This document shows, piece by piece, positions 27,776 to 36,239 of a DNA stretch of 64,000 nucleotides. The DNA is from Tardiphaga sp. P9-11. Lineage in GTDB: Bacteria; Pseudomonadota; Alphaproteobacteria; Rhizobiales; Xanthobacteraceae. The stretch lies in the NCBI RefSeq assembly GCF_008329525.1, contig NZ_NPKQ01000007.1:1-64000 (forward strand). Direction: 5' to 3'. Both the position numbers and the translations under genes were made by a program. The first letter of the stretch is position 1. Each line of letters opens with the position of its first letter. Below the pieces are notes generated by a model, which was given only the letters and a program-made list of their open reading frames with translations, made no database searches and had not been told where the DNA came from.

Positions 27776-29032
27776 TCAATACTTCTCAAGCGTGCGACCG
27801 ACGGAGTCGATCAGGTCCTGCGGCGTCACCGGCTCCGGCGTAAAGTAGCCGGCAGCTTTCTTGGCAGCGATTTCAACATGTGCGTCGGCCGGGATCATAT
27901 CGTCGGGGATCGGCACGCGTTCCACGATTTCGACGCCTTGGCTGGTCAGCGCATCATGCTTCATGTCGCTCATGGAAATGAAGTGATCGATACGCTTGAG
28001 GCCAAGCCAGTGCACGACATCCGGCATCAGTTGCTGGAAGCGCGCATCCTGCACGCCCGCGACGCATTCGGTGCGTTCGAAATATTGCGCCGCTGCGTCG
28101 CCGCCTTCCTGGCGTTTGCGCGCATTGTAGACCAGAAATTTGGTGACCTCGCCGAGCGCGCGGCCTTCCTTGCGATTGTAGATGATGATGCCGAGACCGC
28201 CGGATTGTCCGGCGCGTGCGCATTCCTCGATGCCGTGGATGAGATAGGGACGGCAGGTGCAGATATCGGAGCCGAACACGTCGGAACCGTTGCACTCGTC
28301 ATGAACACGGCAGGTGATGCTGGTCGTGTGATCCGGCAGTTTGCTGACGTCACCGAATAGATAGGCAGTGGTACCGCCGATCGGCGGCAGAAACACCTGC
28401 AGGTCCGGTCGCGTCACCAGCTCAGGAAACATGCCGGCCGTCTGCTCAAACAATTGGCGACGCAGATTGTTTTCGCTGGTATCAAAGCGCTTGGCGAGGC
28501 CGGGAAGATACCAGACCGGATCGATGGCGATCTTGACGACCGAGACGCTGCCATTGTCGTGAACGACATCGCCGTCATGCCTGAGACGGCCGGCGGCGAT
28601 GGCGGCCTGCAATTCGGGCAGATCCAGTCGCGCTTTGGTGATCGCGATGCTCGGGCGGATATCGATGCCCTCTGCAATCTCGGGCGCAAAGTTCTCGGCG
28701 ACGAGGTGCCCCCAGGGATCCAGCGAGACGATTTTTTCCGGATCCATCCACTGGCCGAATGGGCCGATGGTTGCTGCCGGATGAGTGTTTGTGAGATCGG
28801 GGCGCTTCAGCGGATCGAGCGCGCCGGACGACACCGCGAGCGCACGATAGACCGAGTAGGAGCCGCCATGGGTGCCGATGACGTTGCGGTCCTGTGGGCG
28901 GGAGACGGTGCCGATAATTGGCCCGCGTTCACGTGCGGAGGGTGCGCCCCACTGGATCGGGAAGTTATGCTTGGCGCCCGGCGCAGGATGCGACGTCAGG
29001 CGAATATGATCGATCCGGTTGGAACGGCTCAT
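27776..29032 (-). CDS. GTP cyclohydrolase II-like protein, URC1/Urg1 family
   Basis: This 418-residue protein has a 200-residue N-terminal extension and a C-terminal RibA-like domain. The zinc triad C-x10-C-x-C of GTP cyclohydrolase II is present (DEC..SDICTC, about residues 243-257). The following catalytic segment reads IIIYNRKEGRALGEVTK instead of the RibA LRQEGRGIGL form. Yeast Urc1 is of this type, acts on a UMP-derived intermediate rather than GTP, and is needed for uracil breakdown. AGGAGG eight bases before the ATG at 29032 sets the start. It is the first gene of urc1-urc4-upp. Confidence 0.88.
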   Translation of the reverse strand: MSRSNRIDHIRLTSHPAPGAKHNFPIQWGAPSARERGPIIGTVSRPQDRNVIGTHGGSYSVYRALAVSSGALDPLKRPDLTNTHPAATIGPFGQWMDPEKIVSLDPWGHLVAENFAPEIAEGIDIRPSIAITKARLDLPELQAAIAAGRLRHDGDVVHDNGSVSVVKIAIDPVWYLPGLAKRFDTSENNLRRQLFEQTAGMFPELVTRPDLQVFLPPIGGTTAYLFGDVSKLPDHTTSITCRVHDECNGSDVFGSDICTCRPYLIHGIEECARAGQSGGLGIIIYNRKEGRALGEVTKFLVYNARKRQEGGDAAAQYFERTECVAGVQDARFQQLMPDVVHWLGLKRIDHFISMSDMKHDALTSQGVEIVERVPIPDDMIPADAHVEIAAKKAAGYFTPEPVTPQDLIDSVGRTLEKY

Positions 29033-29100
29033 CGTAAAGGCCTCCTAAAATGGCAACGGCCCGCCTGAAAGGACGGGCCTTATTGCTAAGGAAGCAACTA
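29033..29100 (-). promoter_or_regulatory. Structured 5' leader of the uracil cluster
   Basis: On the minus strand, three hairpins can form before the AGGAGG of urc1. They are TTGCT/AGCAA at 29083-29097 with a TCCTT loop, CCTTA/TAAGG at 29078-29091 (as seen on the plus strand) with a 4-nt loop, and GGCCCG/CGGGCC at 29058-29079 with a 10-nt loop. The middle hairpin overlaps both others, so they are mutually exclusive. This suggests regulated folding (attenuator or riboswitch), but it may be chance. Confidence 0.4.
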
Positions 29101-29283
29101 ACTATAACTATCTCTCAAACAAATGCAACAGGACGAAAGACGTGGTAGCCGGCACGGGATGTCCCAAAAGCTCCGCCGCACCCAATATGCGCCGGTTGCC
29201 GACAATTTCAGCGTGTCCGGGCCTTGTGTCACGCGATCGTCACGGCGAGCATACGCTTCGTCAACCATGTTGGAGTGCCTGAT

Positions 29284-29781
29284 ATGCGCGCCGTTCTGGA
29301 TCATTGCAGCGATGGTCTGAAGCACAGCGTTGCAGCGGGCGACACGATCATCCGGGAAGGACAGACCAGCGGGCATTTGTTCGTGCTGATCGAAGGACAG
29401 CTCGATATCGTCAAGGGCGATACTGTTGTTGCGAGCCTGACCGAGCCCGGCGCCGTTATCGGCGAAATGTCAGTGCTTCTTGAACAGCCGCATACCGCGA
29501 CCGTGCGCGCTGTCATGGAGACGCAAATCTATGAGTTCGAAAATGCGACGGATTTCCTGCGGGATCACCCGACCGTCGCGCTGATGATCGCGCGGCTGCT
29601 GGCGCAGCGGCTCCATGTAGCGACGAGTTATCTCGCCGATATCAAGCAGCAATATGCCGGCCACGGCACGCATCTGTCGATGGTCAGCGAACTGCTGGAC
29701 AACATGGTCAACCTATCACCGACGAAGGTGTCGCCGGGCTCTGACCGACACTCGGATCGTCAAGGCGATCCAAGGATCTGA
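29284..29781 (+). CDS. Cyclic nucleotide-binding domain protein
   Basis: This 165-residue protein consists mainly of one cNMP-binding domain (about residues 5-125). It has the phosphate-binding cassette region GAVIGEMSVLLEQPHTATVRA, though the usual RTA Arg pattern is TVRA. There is no helix-turn-helix, so it is not a Crp-type transcription factor. A helical tail follows, with no membrane segment. The start at 29284 has GGAG upstream. It may be a sensor subunit for an unknown partner. Its 3' end overlaps the converging metallophosphoesterase gene by 74 bp. It is divergent from urc1. Confidence 0.88.
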   Translation: MRAVLDHCSDGLKHSVAAGDTIIREGQTSGHLFVLIEGQLDIVKGDTVVASLTEPGAVIGEMSVLLEQPHTATVRAVMETQIYEFENATDFLRDHPTVALMIARLLAQRLHVATSYLADIKQQYAGHGTHLSMVSELLDNMVNLSPTKVSPGSDRHSDRQGDPRI

Positions 29782-30547
29782 GCCATGGCGGCGCGGTCTT
29801 AATTGGTAACGCCGGACGCTGCAGCGGAGCGTTCAGGTCTATATGGTCAGCGCCTTCTGCAGATAACCAGAATGCCGTACCGTCATCGAGGTCGAGCACG
29901 ATGTAAGTCGGCGGCCGGCCGAACTGGCGGCCTGCATTGAACACCCAGGTCTCACCAATCCGATCGTACCATGAGCCGTCTTTGACAAACGGAGACTCAT
30001 GTACATGGCCGGAGATCACCATCGCCGGCTGATGCGTCTCGATCCATTGCACCAGTTCGACATCGCCGAAGTAGCGCTTGCCGCCCCAGCTGATCGGTGA
30101 GTTTGTCGGTGGCGCATGATGCACCCAGATCCAGCGCTTGGTGCGTTCGGTGGCGGCGGTCTGCAGTTGTTGCTCGATACGCTGGCGGACAAGTGGCCCA
30201 TCCCACCACGGACATACCGTAAAGAGCGTGTCGCCAATGATCAGGCTGTCGCCGTCACAGGCGATACCGAGGGCCCGGGCATCGCCAATCCATCGCGCGA
30301 TTTTCTCACCCTCGGTATTGCGCTCGTCAAGATCATGATTACCCGAACACAGGATCACTCTGGTGCGTTGGGTGAGCAAAGCGAGATACTTCTTCACCAC
30401 CAGAATTTGCGCGCGGAAGTCCACGACCGAAGCTATGTCGAGCGCGTCGCCGGCGAAGATCACGAAGTCGAATTGCGGAGCAACGCTGAGCAGCCAGTCG
30501 AACTGGGGCAGCGAATAATGCAGATCGGCCACGACAAGGCAGCGCAT
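29708..30547 (-). CDS. Metallophosphoesterase
   Basis: This 279-residue calcineurin-like phosphoesterase has the family motifs in order: ADLH near residue 8, GDALD near 32, GNHD near 68, VHHAPP near 140 and GHVHES near 175. Substrates cannot be inferred; relatives act on cyclic nucleotides, dinucleoside polyphosphates or other phosphate esters. The start at 30547 (MRCLVVADLHYS) puts the first metal motif at the N-terminus as usual. The longer reading from 30643 lacks support. The 3' end overlaps the cyclic-nucleotide-binding gene, a possible functional link to cNMP. Confidence 0.88.
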   Translation of the reverse strand: MRCLVVADLHYSLPQFDWLLSVAPQFDFVIFAGDALDIASVVDFRAQILVVKKYLALLTQRTRVILCSGNHDLDERNTEGEKIARWIGDARALGIACDGDSLIIGDTLFTVCPWWDGPLVRQRIEQQLQTAATERTKRWIWVHHAPPTNSPISWGGKRYFGDVELVQWIETHQPAMVISGHVHESPFVKDGSWYDRIGETWVFNAGRQFGRPPTYIVLDLDDGTAFWLSAEGADHIDLNAPLQRPALPIKTAPPWLRSLDRLDDPSVGQSPATPSSVIG

Positions 30548-30679
30548 GAAAAATCCGAAGTCGGAAAGGAAGGAAATATCAGCAGACTGAAAGGCGCAGT
30601 CTAGGCACGTGAGAACACCGCGCAAGGCAGCCAGGCGCGGCATATTTGTGCAGTCGAGGTGATCATTGTGCAGGCAGGC

Positions 30680-31774
30680 CTAGTCAGCAGCGCTCACAGG
30701 CGGCTTGGCCGCTGGCTTTGTCACGGCACAGAACCGCAGCACGATACGCGTCCCGGTGTGATCGGGGTCACGTTCGACGGAGGCGTCGAGTTTGTTGGCC
30801 ATGGCGTTGACGATACGCTGGCCCATGCCGGTCGAGCGCGGATCGATCTTCACATTGAGACCGACGCCGTCATCGGCGATGGAGAGTTCGAGCTGATCGC
30901 CCTGCGCGGTGAGCACGACATGTATCGGGCCCGCGCCATCGGGATAGGCGTATTTGACGGCATTCATCACCAGCTCGTTGACGATGATGCCGATGGCCAC
31001 GGCGCGATCCGGGTCGATCTCGACGGCTTCGGCTTTCAGCGTCAGGCGCGACATCCGGTTGCCTTCGGCGGACCTGCGAAGATCTTCCAGCAGCGCTTCG
31101 AGATACTGATTGAGCAGCACGCTGTTGAGGTCGTGTGACGTATAGAGCCGACGATGCACTTGAGCGACTGCAGCGACGCGGCCCATGGCGTTGGTAAGCG
31201 CCACTTTGACGTGATCTTCGCTGGACGAGTTGGCCTGCAGATGCAGCAGCGATGCGATGATCTGCAGCGAGTTGCCAACGCGGTGATTGACTTCGCGCAG
31301 CAGCACTTCGCGCTCGGCAGCGAGGGCCGCGTAGCGGTCGCGCGACGCGTGGACTTCGGCTTCGGCGTCGTCGCGGGCCTTTGATATCAGGGCCTGTTTG
31401 ATGGCGGTCGTGCAGGCCACATGCAGCAGCGGCAGGAAGTCGCCCTGGGTATCCTTCACCAGATAGTCGGCGGCACCTGCCTTGAGGGCGGTGACGGCGA
31501 TCTTGCTGTCCTGCGATGCCGTGACGAACACGACGGGCGGCGGCGAGGGCAGCTTCTGAATCTGCTCCAACGTTTCCAGCCCGTCGAGGCCCGGCATATA
31601 TTGATCGAGTGCGACGACGTCGATGCCGCCCTGCTTGATCCGTTCAATGCCGGCTTCGCCGTTGTCGCAATGTTCGACGCCAAAACCCTGCCGCGTCAGG
31701 CCGCGCGACACCAGGCGCGCAAGACCTGCGTCGTCATCGATATATAGCAGCGTGGGAGTCGTGGCAGATGTCAT
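30680..31774 (-). CDS. Hybrid receiver-histidine kinase (REC plus HWE/HisKA_2 type)
   Basis: This 364-residue cytosolic protein has an N-terminal receiver domain (about residues 5-125, phospho-accepting Asp in VALDQYMPGLDG and Lys in YLVKD). A short coiled linker leads to an HisKA_2-type kinase core with His in LREVNHRVGNSLQIIASLLHLQ. The ATPase domain has VNELVMNAVKYAYPDG and DDGVGL. The start at 31774 overlaps the stop of the response regulator gene by 4 bp (ATGA). It is the last gene of a three-gene signalling operon and could pass phosphate on from the partner regulator. Confidence 0.9.
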   Translation of the reverse strand: MTSATTPTLLYIDDDAGLARLVSRGLTRQGFGVEHCDNGEAGIERIKQGGIDVVALDQYMPGLDGLETLEQIQKLPSPPPVVFVTASQDSKIAVTALKAGAADYLVKDTQGDFLPLLHVACTTAIKQALISKARDDAEAEVHASRDRYAALAAEREVLLREVNHRVGNSLQIIASLLHLQANSSSEDHVKVALTNAMGRVAAVAQVHRRLYTSHDLNSVLLNQYLEALLEDLRRSAEGNRMSRLTLKAEAVEIDPDRAVAIGIIVNELVMNAVKYAYPDGAGPIHVVLTAQGDQLELSIADDGVGLNVKIDPRSTGMGQRIVNAMANKLDASVERDPDHTGTRIVLRFCAVTKPAAKPPVSAAD

Positions 31775-32211
31775 GTGGACGCTTGCGGAACCTGAATGAC
31801 GGAGAAAAACAGACCGAGTTGGCGGATCGCGTTGGCGAAGCTTTCGTAGTTTACAGGCTTGGTGATGTAGACGTTGCAGCCCAGCTCGTAGCAACGTTTG
31901 ATTTCCTGCGCGTCATCGGTGGTGGTGAGGACCACGACGGGCGCGCATTTGAGAAATTCGTTCTCTTTCACCCGCTTCAGGATATCGATCCCGGTCATGT
32001 CGGGCAGGTTGAGGTCGAGCAAGATCAGCAGGGCTTCGCCCCTGTGATCGAGGCCGGTGCTATCTTTGCCGAACAGATAGTTGACGGCGTCTGTACCGTT
32101 GGTGAACGGGATGATCTCATTATTGACACCCGAGCGCCTGATATTGCGCTCGATCAGACGGGCGTGACCCTCGTCATCCTCGATCATAATGATGGTGACT
32201 GGCTTGCTCAT
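31771..32211 (-). CDS. Stand-alone response regulator (CheY/Rcp1-like)
   Basis: This 146-residue receiver-only protein has the acidic pair in MIEDDEGHARL, the phospho-accepting Asp in LLDLNLPDMTG, Thr in VVLTTTDD and Lys in YITKPV. The Rcp1-type insertion before LLDLNLP is seen. There is no output domain. It overlaps the CHASE3 kinase gene (32208-32211) and the following REC-kinase gene (31771-31774) by 4 bp each, so the three are translated together. It probably carries phosphate between the two kinases. Confidence 0.92.
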   Translation of the reverse strand: MSKPVTIIMIEDDEGHARLIERNIRRSGVNNEIIPFTNGTDAVNYLFGKDSTGLDHRGEALLILLDLNLPDMTGIDILKRVKENEFLKCAPVVVLTTTDDAQEIKRCYELGCNVYITKPVNYESFANAIRQLGLFFSVIQVPQAST

Positions 32212-33731
32212 GTTTGCTTATCCCGGTTATGCCCCGTCCATCTGGCCGGCAGCGTGACGGTGAAGTTGCTGCCATTGCCCAGTTCCGATGACACCGACAT
32301 GGTGCCGCCCATCCGTCGCACCAAGGCGCGGACATGGGCCAGTCCGATGCCCTGGCCGGGCTGGTCCTGTGTACCCGCGCGGCGAAAAAGATCAAAGATG
32401 CGCTGATGATCCTTGGGATCGATGCCGCGGCCGTTGTCGATTACCTCGAAGATCACAAAACCCATTTTGCTGCGGCCCTTGACGAGAATGTCGCCGGGGA
32501 CGCCGGGCTTCAGATATTTCAGCGCATTGTCGATCAGATTTCCGAAGATCTGTTCCATTGCGAGGCGATCACTCTCGATGCCTGGCAATGGTTCGATCCG
32601 GATCTGCGTTTCGCTCTCGGCGGCCTGATGGGCGACGGTGGCGGCAATGCTCTCGATCAGTTCGCGGGTTTCGATCTTCACCGGCTTGAACTCGCGCCGG
32701 CCCTCGCGGGTCAGATTGAGGATGGCACTGATCAAGCGGTCCATCTTGCCGATCGATGACTTGATGAAGTCGAGCGCCTCGGTGAAGTCGGCGGAGAGTT
32801 GCTTATCTTGTTCGGGAAGCGCCGGCTCCGGCAATTCGCCGCTGGTATCGGGCACGACGGGCTCGGCATTAGCCAGTGTCGCGATACGTTTGAAGATGTC
32901 GCCTCGCAACTCCTCGAGCTCGCTGGTGAAGCCCATGATATTGACCAGCGGCGACCGCAGGTCGTGGCTGACGATGTAGGAGAAGCGCTGCAGCTCTTCG
33001 TTGGCCTCGCGCAGGTCGGCGGTGCGCTCTTCCACGGCGGCTTCGAGGTCGATGTTGCTGTCGCGCAACCTGGCCTCGGCCTCATCGCGGGCATTTGACG
33101 ATTGGCGCACGAGGAAGATGGACAGCGCCGCCAACAGTACCACCAGGCCAGAGCCGGCCACCGTGACTGACGAGGCCCATTGCTGGCTCTGGTCCGCCGT
33201 TCGGGTACGTTCGACGAACAGGCGACCTTCCTCGGCGCGCATCGCTTGGGTGATGTTAGCGATGTCCTGGACCGCCTGATTGGCATCGCCACGGCGCAGG
33301 ATATCGACGCTCGACTGGACGTCGTTGTTCTTGGTGCGGTCGATACCCGTCGCGAATTCGGACAGACGCTGCGCGACGGCCACGCGCAGTTTCGCCGTGT
33401 TGATGACTTGGGCCGGGTTGTCGTTGGCGAGGACTACCAGTCTGTCGACGGCCGGCATGATCGCTCCCGACGATGCTTCGTATTCGGCCAGAAATTGGGG
33501 ACTGGTGGAGAGTAGATAGGCCCGTGTGGCGCTTTCGGCGCGGCGGATTTCCAGCAGCAGGTTCGATATCTGGTTCTGGACTTCGACTGTGTGGATCACC
33601 CACTTGGAGTCGTCGCGTGCCTGGTTCACCAGGATGACGGAACCGGCGCTGATGGCCGCAAGTACGAGCAATCCGGCTAAGAGCAGCAGGATTTGCCAGA
33701 GCGCTCGCCTGCGGACGGCGTCAGCGGTCAC
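32208..33731 (-). CDS. CHASE3-domain sensor histidine kinase
   Basis: This 507-residue inner-membrane kinase has a membrane helix (residues 12-34), a periplasmic CHASE3 helical domain (about 38-180), a second helix (about 190-210) and a coiled coil (215-260). A HisKA domain follows with His in FSYIVSHDLRSPL near 272, and an HATPase domain has NLIDNALKYL, DNGRGID and GQGIGLAHV. Between the HisKA helices there is an insertion of about 45 residues rich in Pro and Glu (residues 300-345). The start is a GTG at 33731. It is the first gene of the operon of three. Confidence 0.92.
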   Translation of the reverse strand: MTADAVRRRALWQILLLLAGLLVLAAISAGSVILVNQARDDSKWVIHTVEVQNQISNLLLEIRRAESATRAYLLSTSPQFLAEYEASSGAIMPAVDRLVVLANDNPAQVINTAKLRVAVAQRLSEFATGIDRTKNNDVQSSVDILRRGDANQAVQDIANITQAMRAEEGRLFVERTRTADQSQQWASSVTVAGSGLVVLLAALSIFLVRQSSNARDEAEARLRDSNIDLEAAVEERTADLREANEELQRFSYIVSHDLRSPLVNIMGFTSELEELRGDIFKRIATLANAEPVVPDTSGELPEPALPEQDKQLSADFTEALDFIKSSIGKMDRLISAILNLTREGRREFKPVKIETRELIESIAATVAHQAAESETQIRIEPLPGIESDRLAMEQIFGNLIDNALKYLKPGVPGDILVKGRSKMGFVIFEVIDNGRGIDPKDHQRIFDLFRRAGTQDQPGQGIGLAHVRALVRRMGGTMSVSSELGNGSNFTVTLPARWTGHNRDKQT

Positions 33732-33776
33732 GCATTGCTCGCATAGATTGCAGACTGAAATTCAACTCAACCCCCG

Positions 33777-33810
33777 CGCCACGTCGTTCCGGCAACAGGA
33801 CAACGTGGCG
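33777..33810 (-). terminator. Possible hairpin downstream of accC
   Basis: CGCCACGT at 33777-33784 pairs exactly with ACGTGGCG at 33803-33810 (18-nt loop), about 30 bp past the accC stop. There is no T-run, so termination is uncertain; it may be a protein-binding site. Confidence 0.3.
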
Positions 33811-33840
33811 AAGGGCGATTGGTTCCATCCGAAGCGAAAA

Positions 33841-35193
33841 TCAGGTTTTGGCGGCCTTGCCGGCCAGATACTGCTCCAGCCAGTGAATGTGGTAATCACC
33901 CTCGATGATATCGCTTTCCCGCGCCAGCGCCCGGAATAGCGGCAAGGTGGTCTCGACACCGTCGACCACGATCTCATCCAGCGCCCGGCGCAGCCGCATC
34001 AGGCATTCCGGCCGGTTCTTGCCGTGAACGATCAGCTTGCCCACCAGCGAGTCGTAATAAGGCGGGATCCGGTAGCCCTGATAGACCGCGGAATCGATGC
34101 GGACGCCGAGGCCGCCGGGCGCGTGATATTGCGTGATCGTGCCGGGCGAAGGCCGGAAAGTCTCCGGGTTTTCAGCATTGATGCGGCACTCGATGGAGTG
34201 GCCAATGATGTTTACCTCGTCCTGGGTGCAGGGCAGATCGCCGCCAGCAGCGATGCGGATCTGTTCCAGAACCAAATCGATGTCGGTGATCATCTCGGTG
34301 ACGGGATGTTCAACCTGGATACGGGTGTTCATTTCGATGAAATAGAACTCGCCGTCCTCGTACAGGAATTCGATGGTGCCGACGCCGAGATACTGCATGT
34401 CCTGCATGGCCTTGGCGCAGATGCCGCCGATCCTGGCGCGCGCTTCAGGTGACAGGATTGGCGAGGGGCCTTCTTCCCAGACCTTCTGGTGGCGGCGCTG
34501 CAGTGAGCAGTCGCGCTCGCCGAGATGCAGCGCGCCGCCACGGCCATCGCCGAGTACCTGAATTTCGATGTGGCGCGGCTTCTGAAGGTACTTTTCGAGA
34601 TAGACCGATGCATCGCCGAACGCGGCCTTGGCCTCGTTCGAGGCAGTGGACAGCGCCATCAACAGATCGGCTTCGGTCTGCGCGACCTTCATGCCGCGGC
34701 CGCCGCCGCCGGCGGCTGCCTTGACGAGCACCGGGAAACCGATCTTGCGGGCGATCGCAATGGCATCATCTTCGGGGCCGACGCCGCCATCCGAGCCAGG
34801 TACCACGGGAATTCCGAGGCGCTTTGCCGTTTTCTTGGCTTCGATCTTGTCGCCCATCAGGCGGATATGCTCGGCCTTGGGGCCGATGAACTGCAGATTA
34901 TGGTCGGCGAGGATTTCAGCGAAACGTGCGTTCTCCGACAGGAAGCCATACCCGGGATGCACCGCATCCGCGCCCGTGATCTCGCAGGCGGCGAGCAGCG
35001 ACGGGATGTTGAGGTAGCTGTCTTTCGATGCCGGCGGGCCGATGCACACGCTCTCGTCTGCAAGGCGCACATGCATGGCGTCGGCGTCCGCGGTCGAATG
35101 CACGGCCACGGTCGCGATGCCGAGCTCCTTGCAGGCCCGCAGGATGCGCAATGCGATCTCGCCGCGGTTGGCGATCAGGATTTTCTCGAACAT
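33841..35193 (-). CDS. accC: Acetyl-CoA carboxylase, biotin carboxylase subunit
   Basis: This 450-residue ATP-grasp enzyme carboxylates the biotin on AccB, the first step of fatty-acid synthesis. It contains the N-terminal [19 protein letters not shown], the ATP loop GGGGRGMK near residue 164, [14 protein letters not shown], and C-terminal [16 protein letters not shown]-like elements. Length matches the family. It is the third gene of aroQ-accB-accC on the minus strand, 30 bp from accB. Confidence 0.98.
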   Translation of the reverse strand: MFEKILIANRGEIALRILRACKELGIATVAVHSTADADAMHVRLADESVCIGPPASKDSYLNIPSLLAACEITGADAVHPGYGFLSENARFAEILADHNLQFIGPKAEHIRLMGDKIEAKKTAKRLGIPVVPGSDGGVGPEDDAIAIARKIGFPVLVKAAAGGGGRGMKVAQTEADLLMALSTASNEAKAAFGDASVYLEKYLQKPRHIEIQVLGDGRGGALHLGERDCSLQRRHQKVWEEGPSPILSPEARARIGGICAKAMQDMQYLGVGTIEFLYEDGEFYFIEMNTRIQVEHPVTEMITDIDLVLEQIRIAAGGDLPCTQDEVNIIGHSIECRINAENPETFRPSPGTITQYHAPGGLGVRIDSAVYQGYRIPPYYDSLVGKLIVHGKNRPECLMRLRRALDEIVVDGVETTLPLFRALARESDIIEGDYHIHWLEQYLAGKAAKT

Positions 35194-35223
35194 GGCGTTC
35201 CGGAGTCAGAGATAAGTTCTAGA

Positions 35224-35718
35224 TTACTCGATGATGACGAGTGCTTCGCCGTATTCGACCGGCGAACCGTCTTCAACCAGGATCTGGGTCACGGTACCGG
35301 CACGCGGCGCCGGAATCTGGTTCATGGTCTTCATCGCCTCGATGATAACCAGCGTCTGGCCGGCAGCAACCTTGGTGCCTACTTCGATGAAGGCCGGCTT
35401 GCCGGGCTCTGGCGCACGATAGACGGTGCCGACCATCGGAGAGGGCACGGCGCCTGGATGCTTGGCCATATCGGCGGCCGGTGCGGCAGCAGCCGCCGCA
35501 GCAACAGGAGCGGGGCCTGCAGCGGGAGCAGGTGCATATGCGGGTACAGCGGCAGCGACGCTGATATTACGCGCGACGCGCACGCGCAGACCGGCGCGTT
35601 CGACCTCGATCTCGGTGAGGTTGGTTTCGTCCAGCAGCAGCGCCAGTTCGCGGATCATGCCGCTATCGTTGCTGGCTTTCGGCGTTGCGGTCTGTGTGTC
35701 GTCAGGCTTGCGGGCCAT
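35224..35718 (-). CDS. accB: Acetyl-CoA carboxylase, biotin carboxyl carrier protein
   Basis: This 164-residue carrier has a C-terminal biotinyl domain with the attachment Lys in EAMKTMNQI near residue 129. The N-terminal helix region ([27 protein letters not shown]) is joined by an Ala/Pro-rich linker (residues 60-85). The start at 35718 ([10 protein letters not shown]) was chosen; the in-frame reading to 35850 is rich in Arg and unsupported. AccC (next gene) biotin-carboxylates it. A BioY biotin uptake gene lies at 51058. Confidence 0.97.
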   Translation of the reverse strand: MARKPDDTQTATPKASNDSGMIRELALLLDETNLTEIEVERAGLRVRVARNISVAAAVPAYAPAPAAGPAPVAAAAAAAPAADMAKHPGAVPSPMVGTVYRAPEPGKPAFIEVGTKVAAGQTLVIIEAMKTMNQIPAPRAGTVTQILVEDGSPVEYGEALVIIE

Positions 35719-35771
35719 GGGCAATCCAATGTCTGAAGTGAAAGACGAATTCAAAGAGCGAGGCGGGCGCA

Positions 35772-36239
35772 TCACGCGATGGCGTTGGCGCCGATTTTGG
35801 CGGCGAGGCCGCTGATGGCAAGGCGATAGCCTTCGATACCGAAACCGCACAGGCTGGCAAAGGCCGCCTTGGCAATGAAGGAATGATGGCGAAAACTCTC
35901 GCGGGTGTAGACGTTGCTGACATGCACTTCCACGGTGGGAATGCGCACGCCGACGATGGCGTCGTGCAAGGCGATCGAGGTGTGCGAGTAAGCGCCGCCA
36001 TTGATCACGATGCCGGCCACGTGTTTTTCGCGGGCCTCATGGATATAGCCGATGAGCTCGCTCTCGCTATTGGACTGCCGGCAATCTGCGGTCAGACCAT
36101 ATTGCGCGGCGGCGGCTGCGCACAACTTCTCGACATCGGCCAGGGTTGCGTGGCCATAGGTCTCGGGCTCGCGGATTCCGAGCAGGTTCAGGTTAGGGCC
36201 GTTGAGCACGTAGATGGTGTTGGTCGTGGTGTTGGCCAT
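35772..36239 (-). CDS. aroQ: Type II 3-dehydroquinate dehydratase, biosynthetic copy
   Basis: This 155-residue enzyme of the shikimate pathway shows [42 protein letters not shown], and [17 protein letters not shown] with the catalytic His. It heads the aroQ-accB-accC operon, the usual place for the housekeeping copy in this group. Another copy at 12517-12954 sits with a TRAP transporter and differs in sequence. The start at 36239 ([11 protein letters not shown]) fits the family. Confidence 0.96.
   Translation of the reverse strand: MANTTTNTIYVLNGPNLNLLGIREPETYGHATLADVEKLCAAAAAQYGLTADCRQSNSESELIGYIHEAREKHVAGIVINGGAYSHTSIALHDAIVGVRIPTVEVHVSNVYTRESFRHHSFIAKAAFASLCGFGIEGYRLAISGLAAKIGANAIA

Noticed and set aside
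34525-35736. Plus-strand 403-codon frame over accC and accB
   Set aside because: Antisense shadow of two housekeeping genes; rich in Arg, Gly and Asp with no domain.
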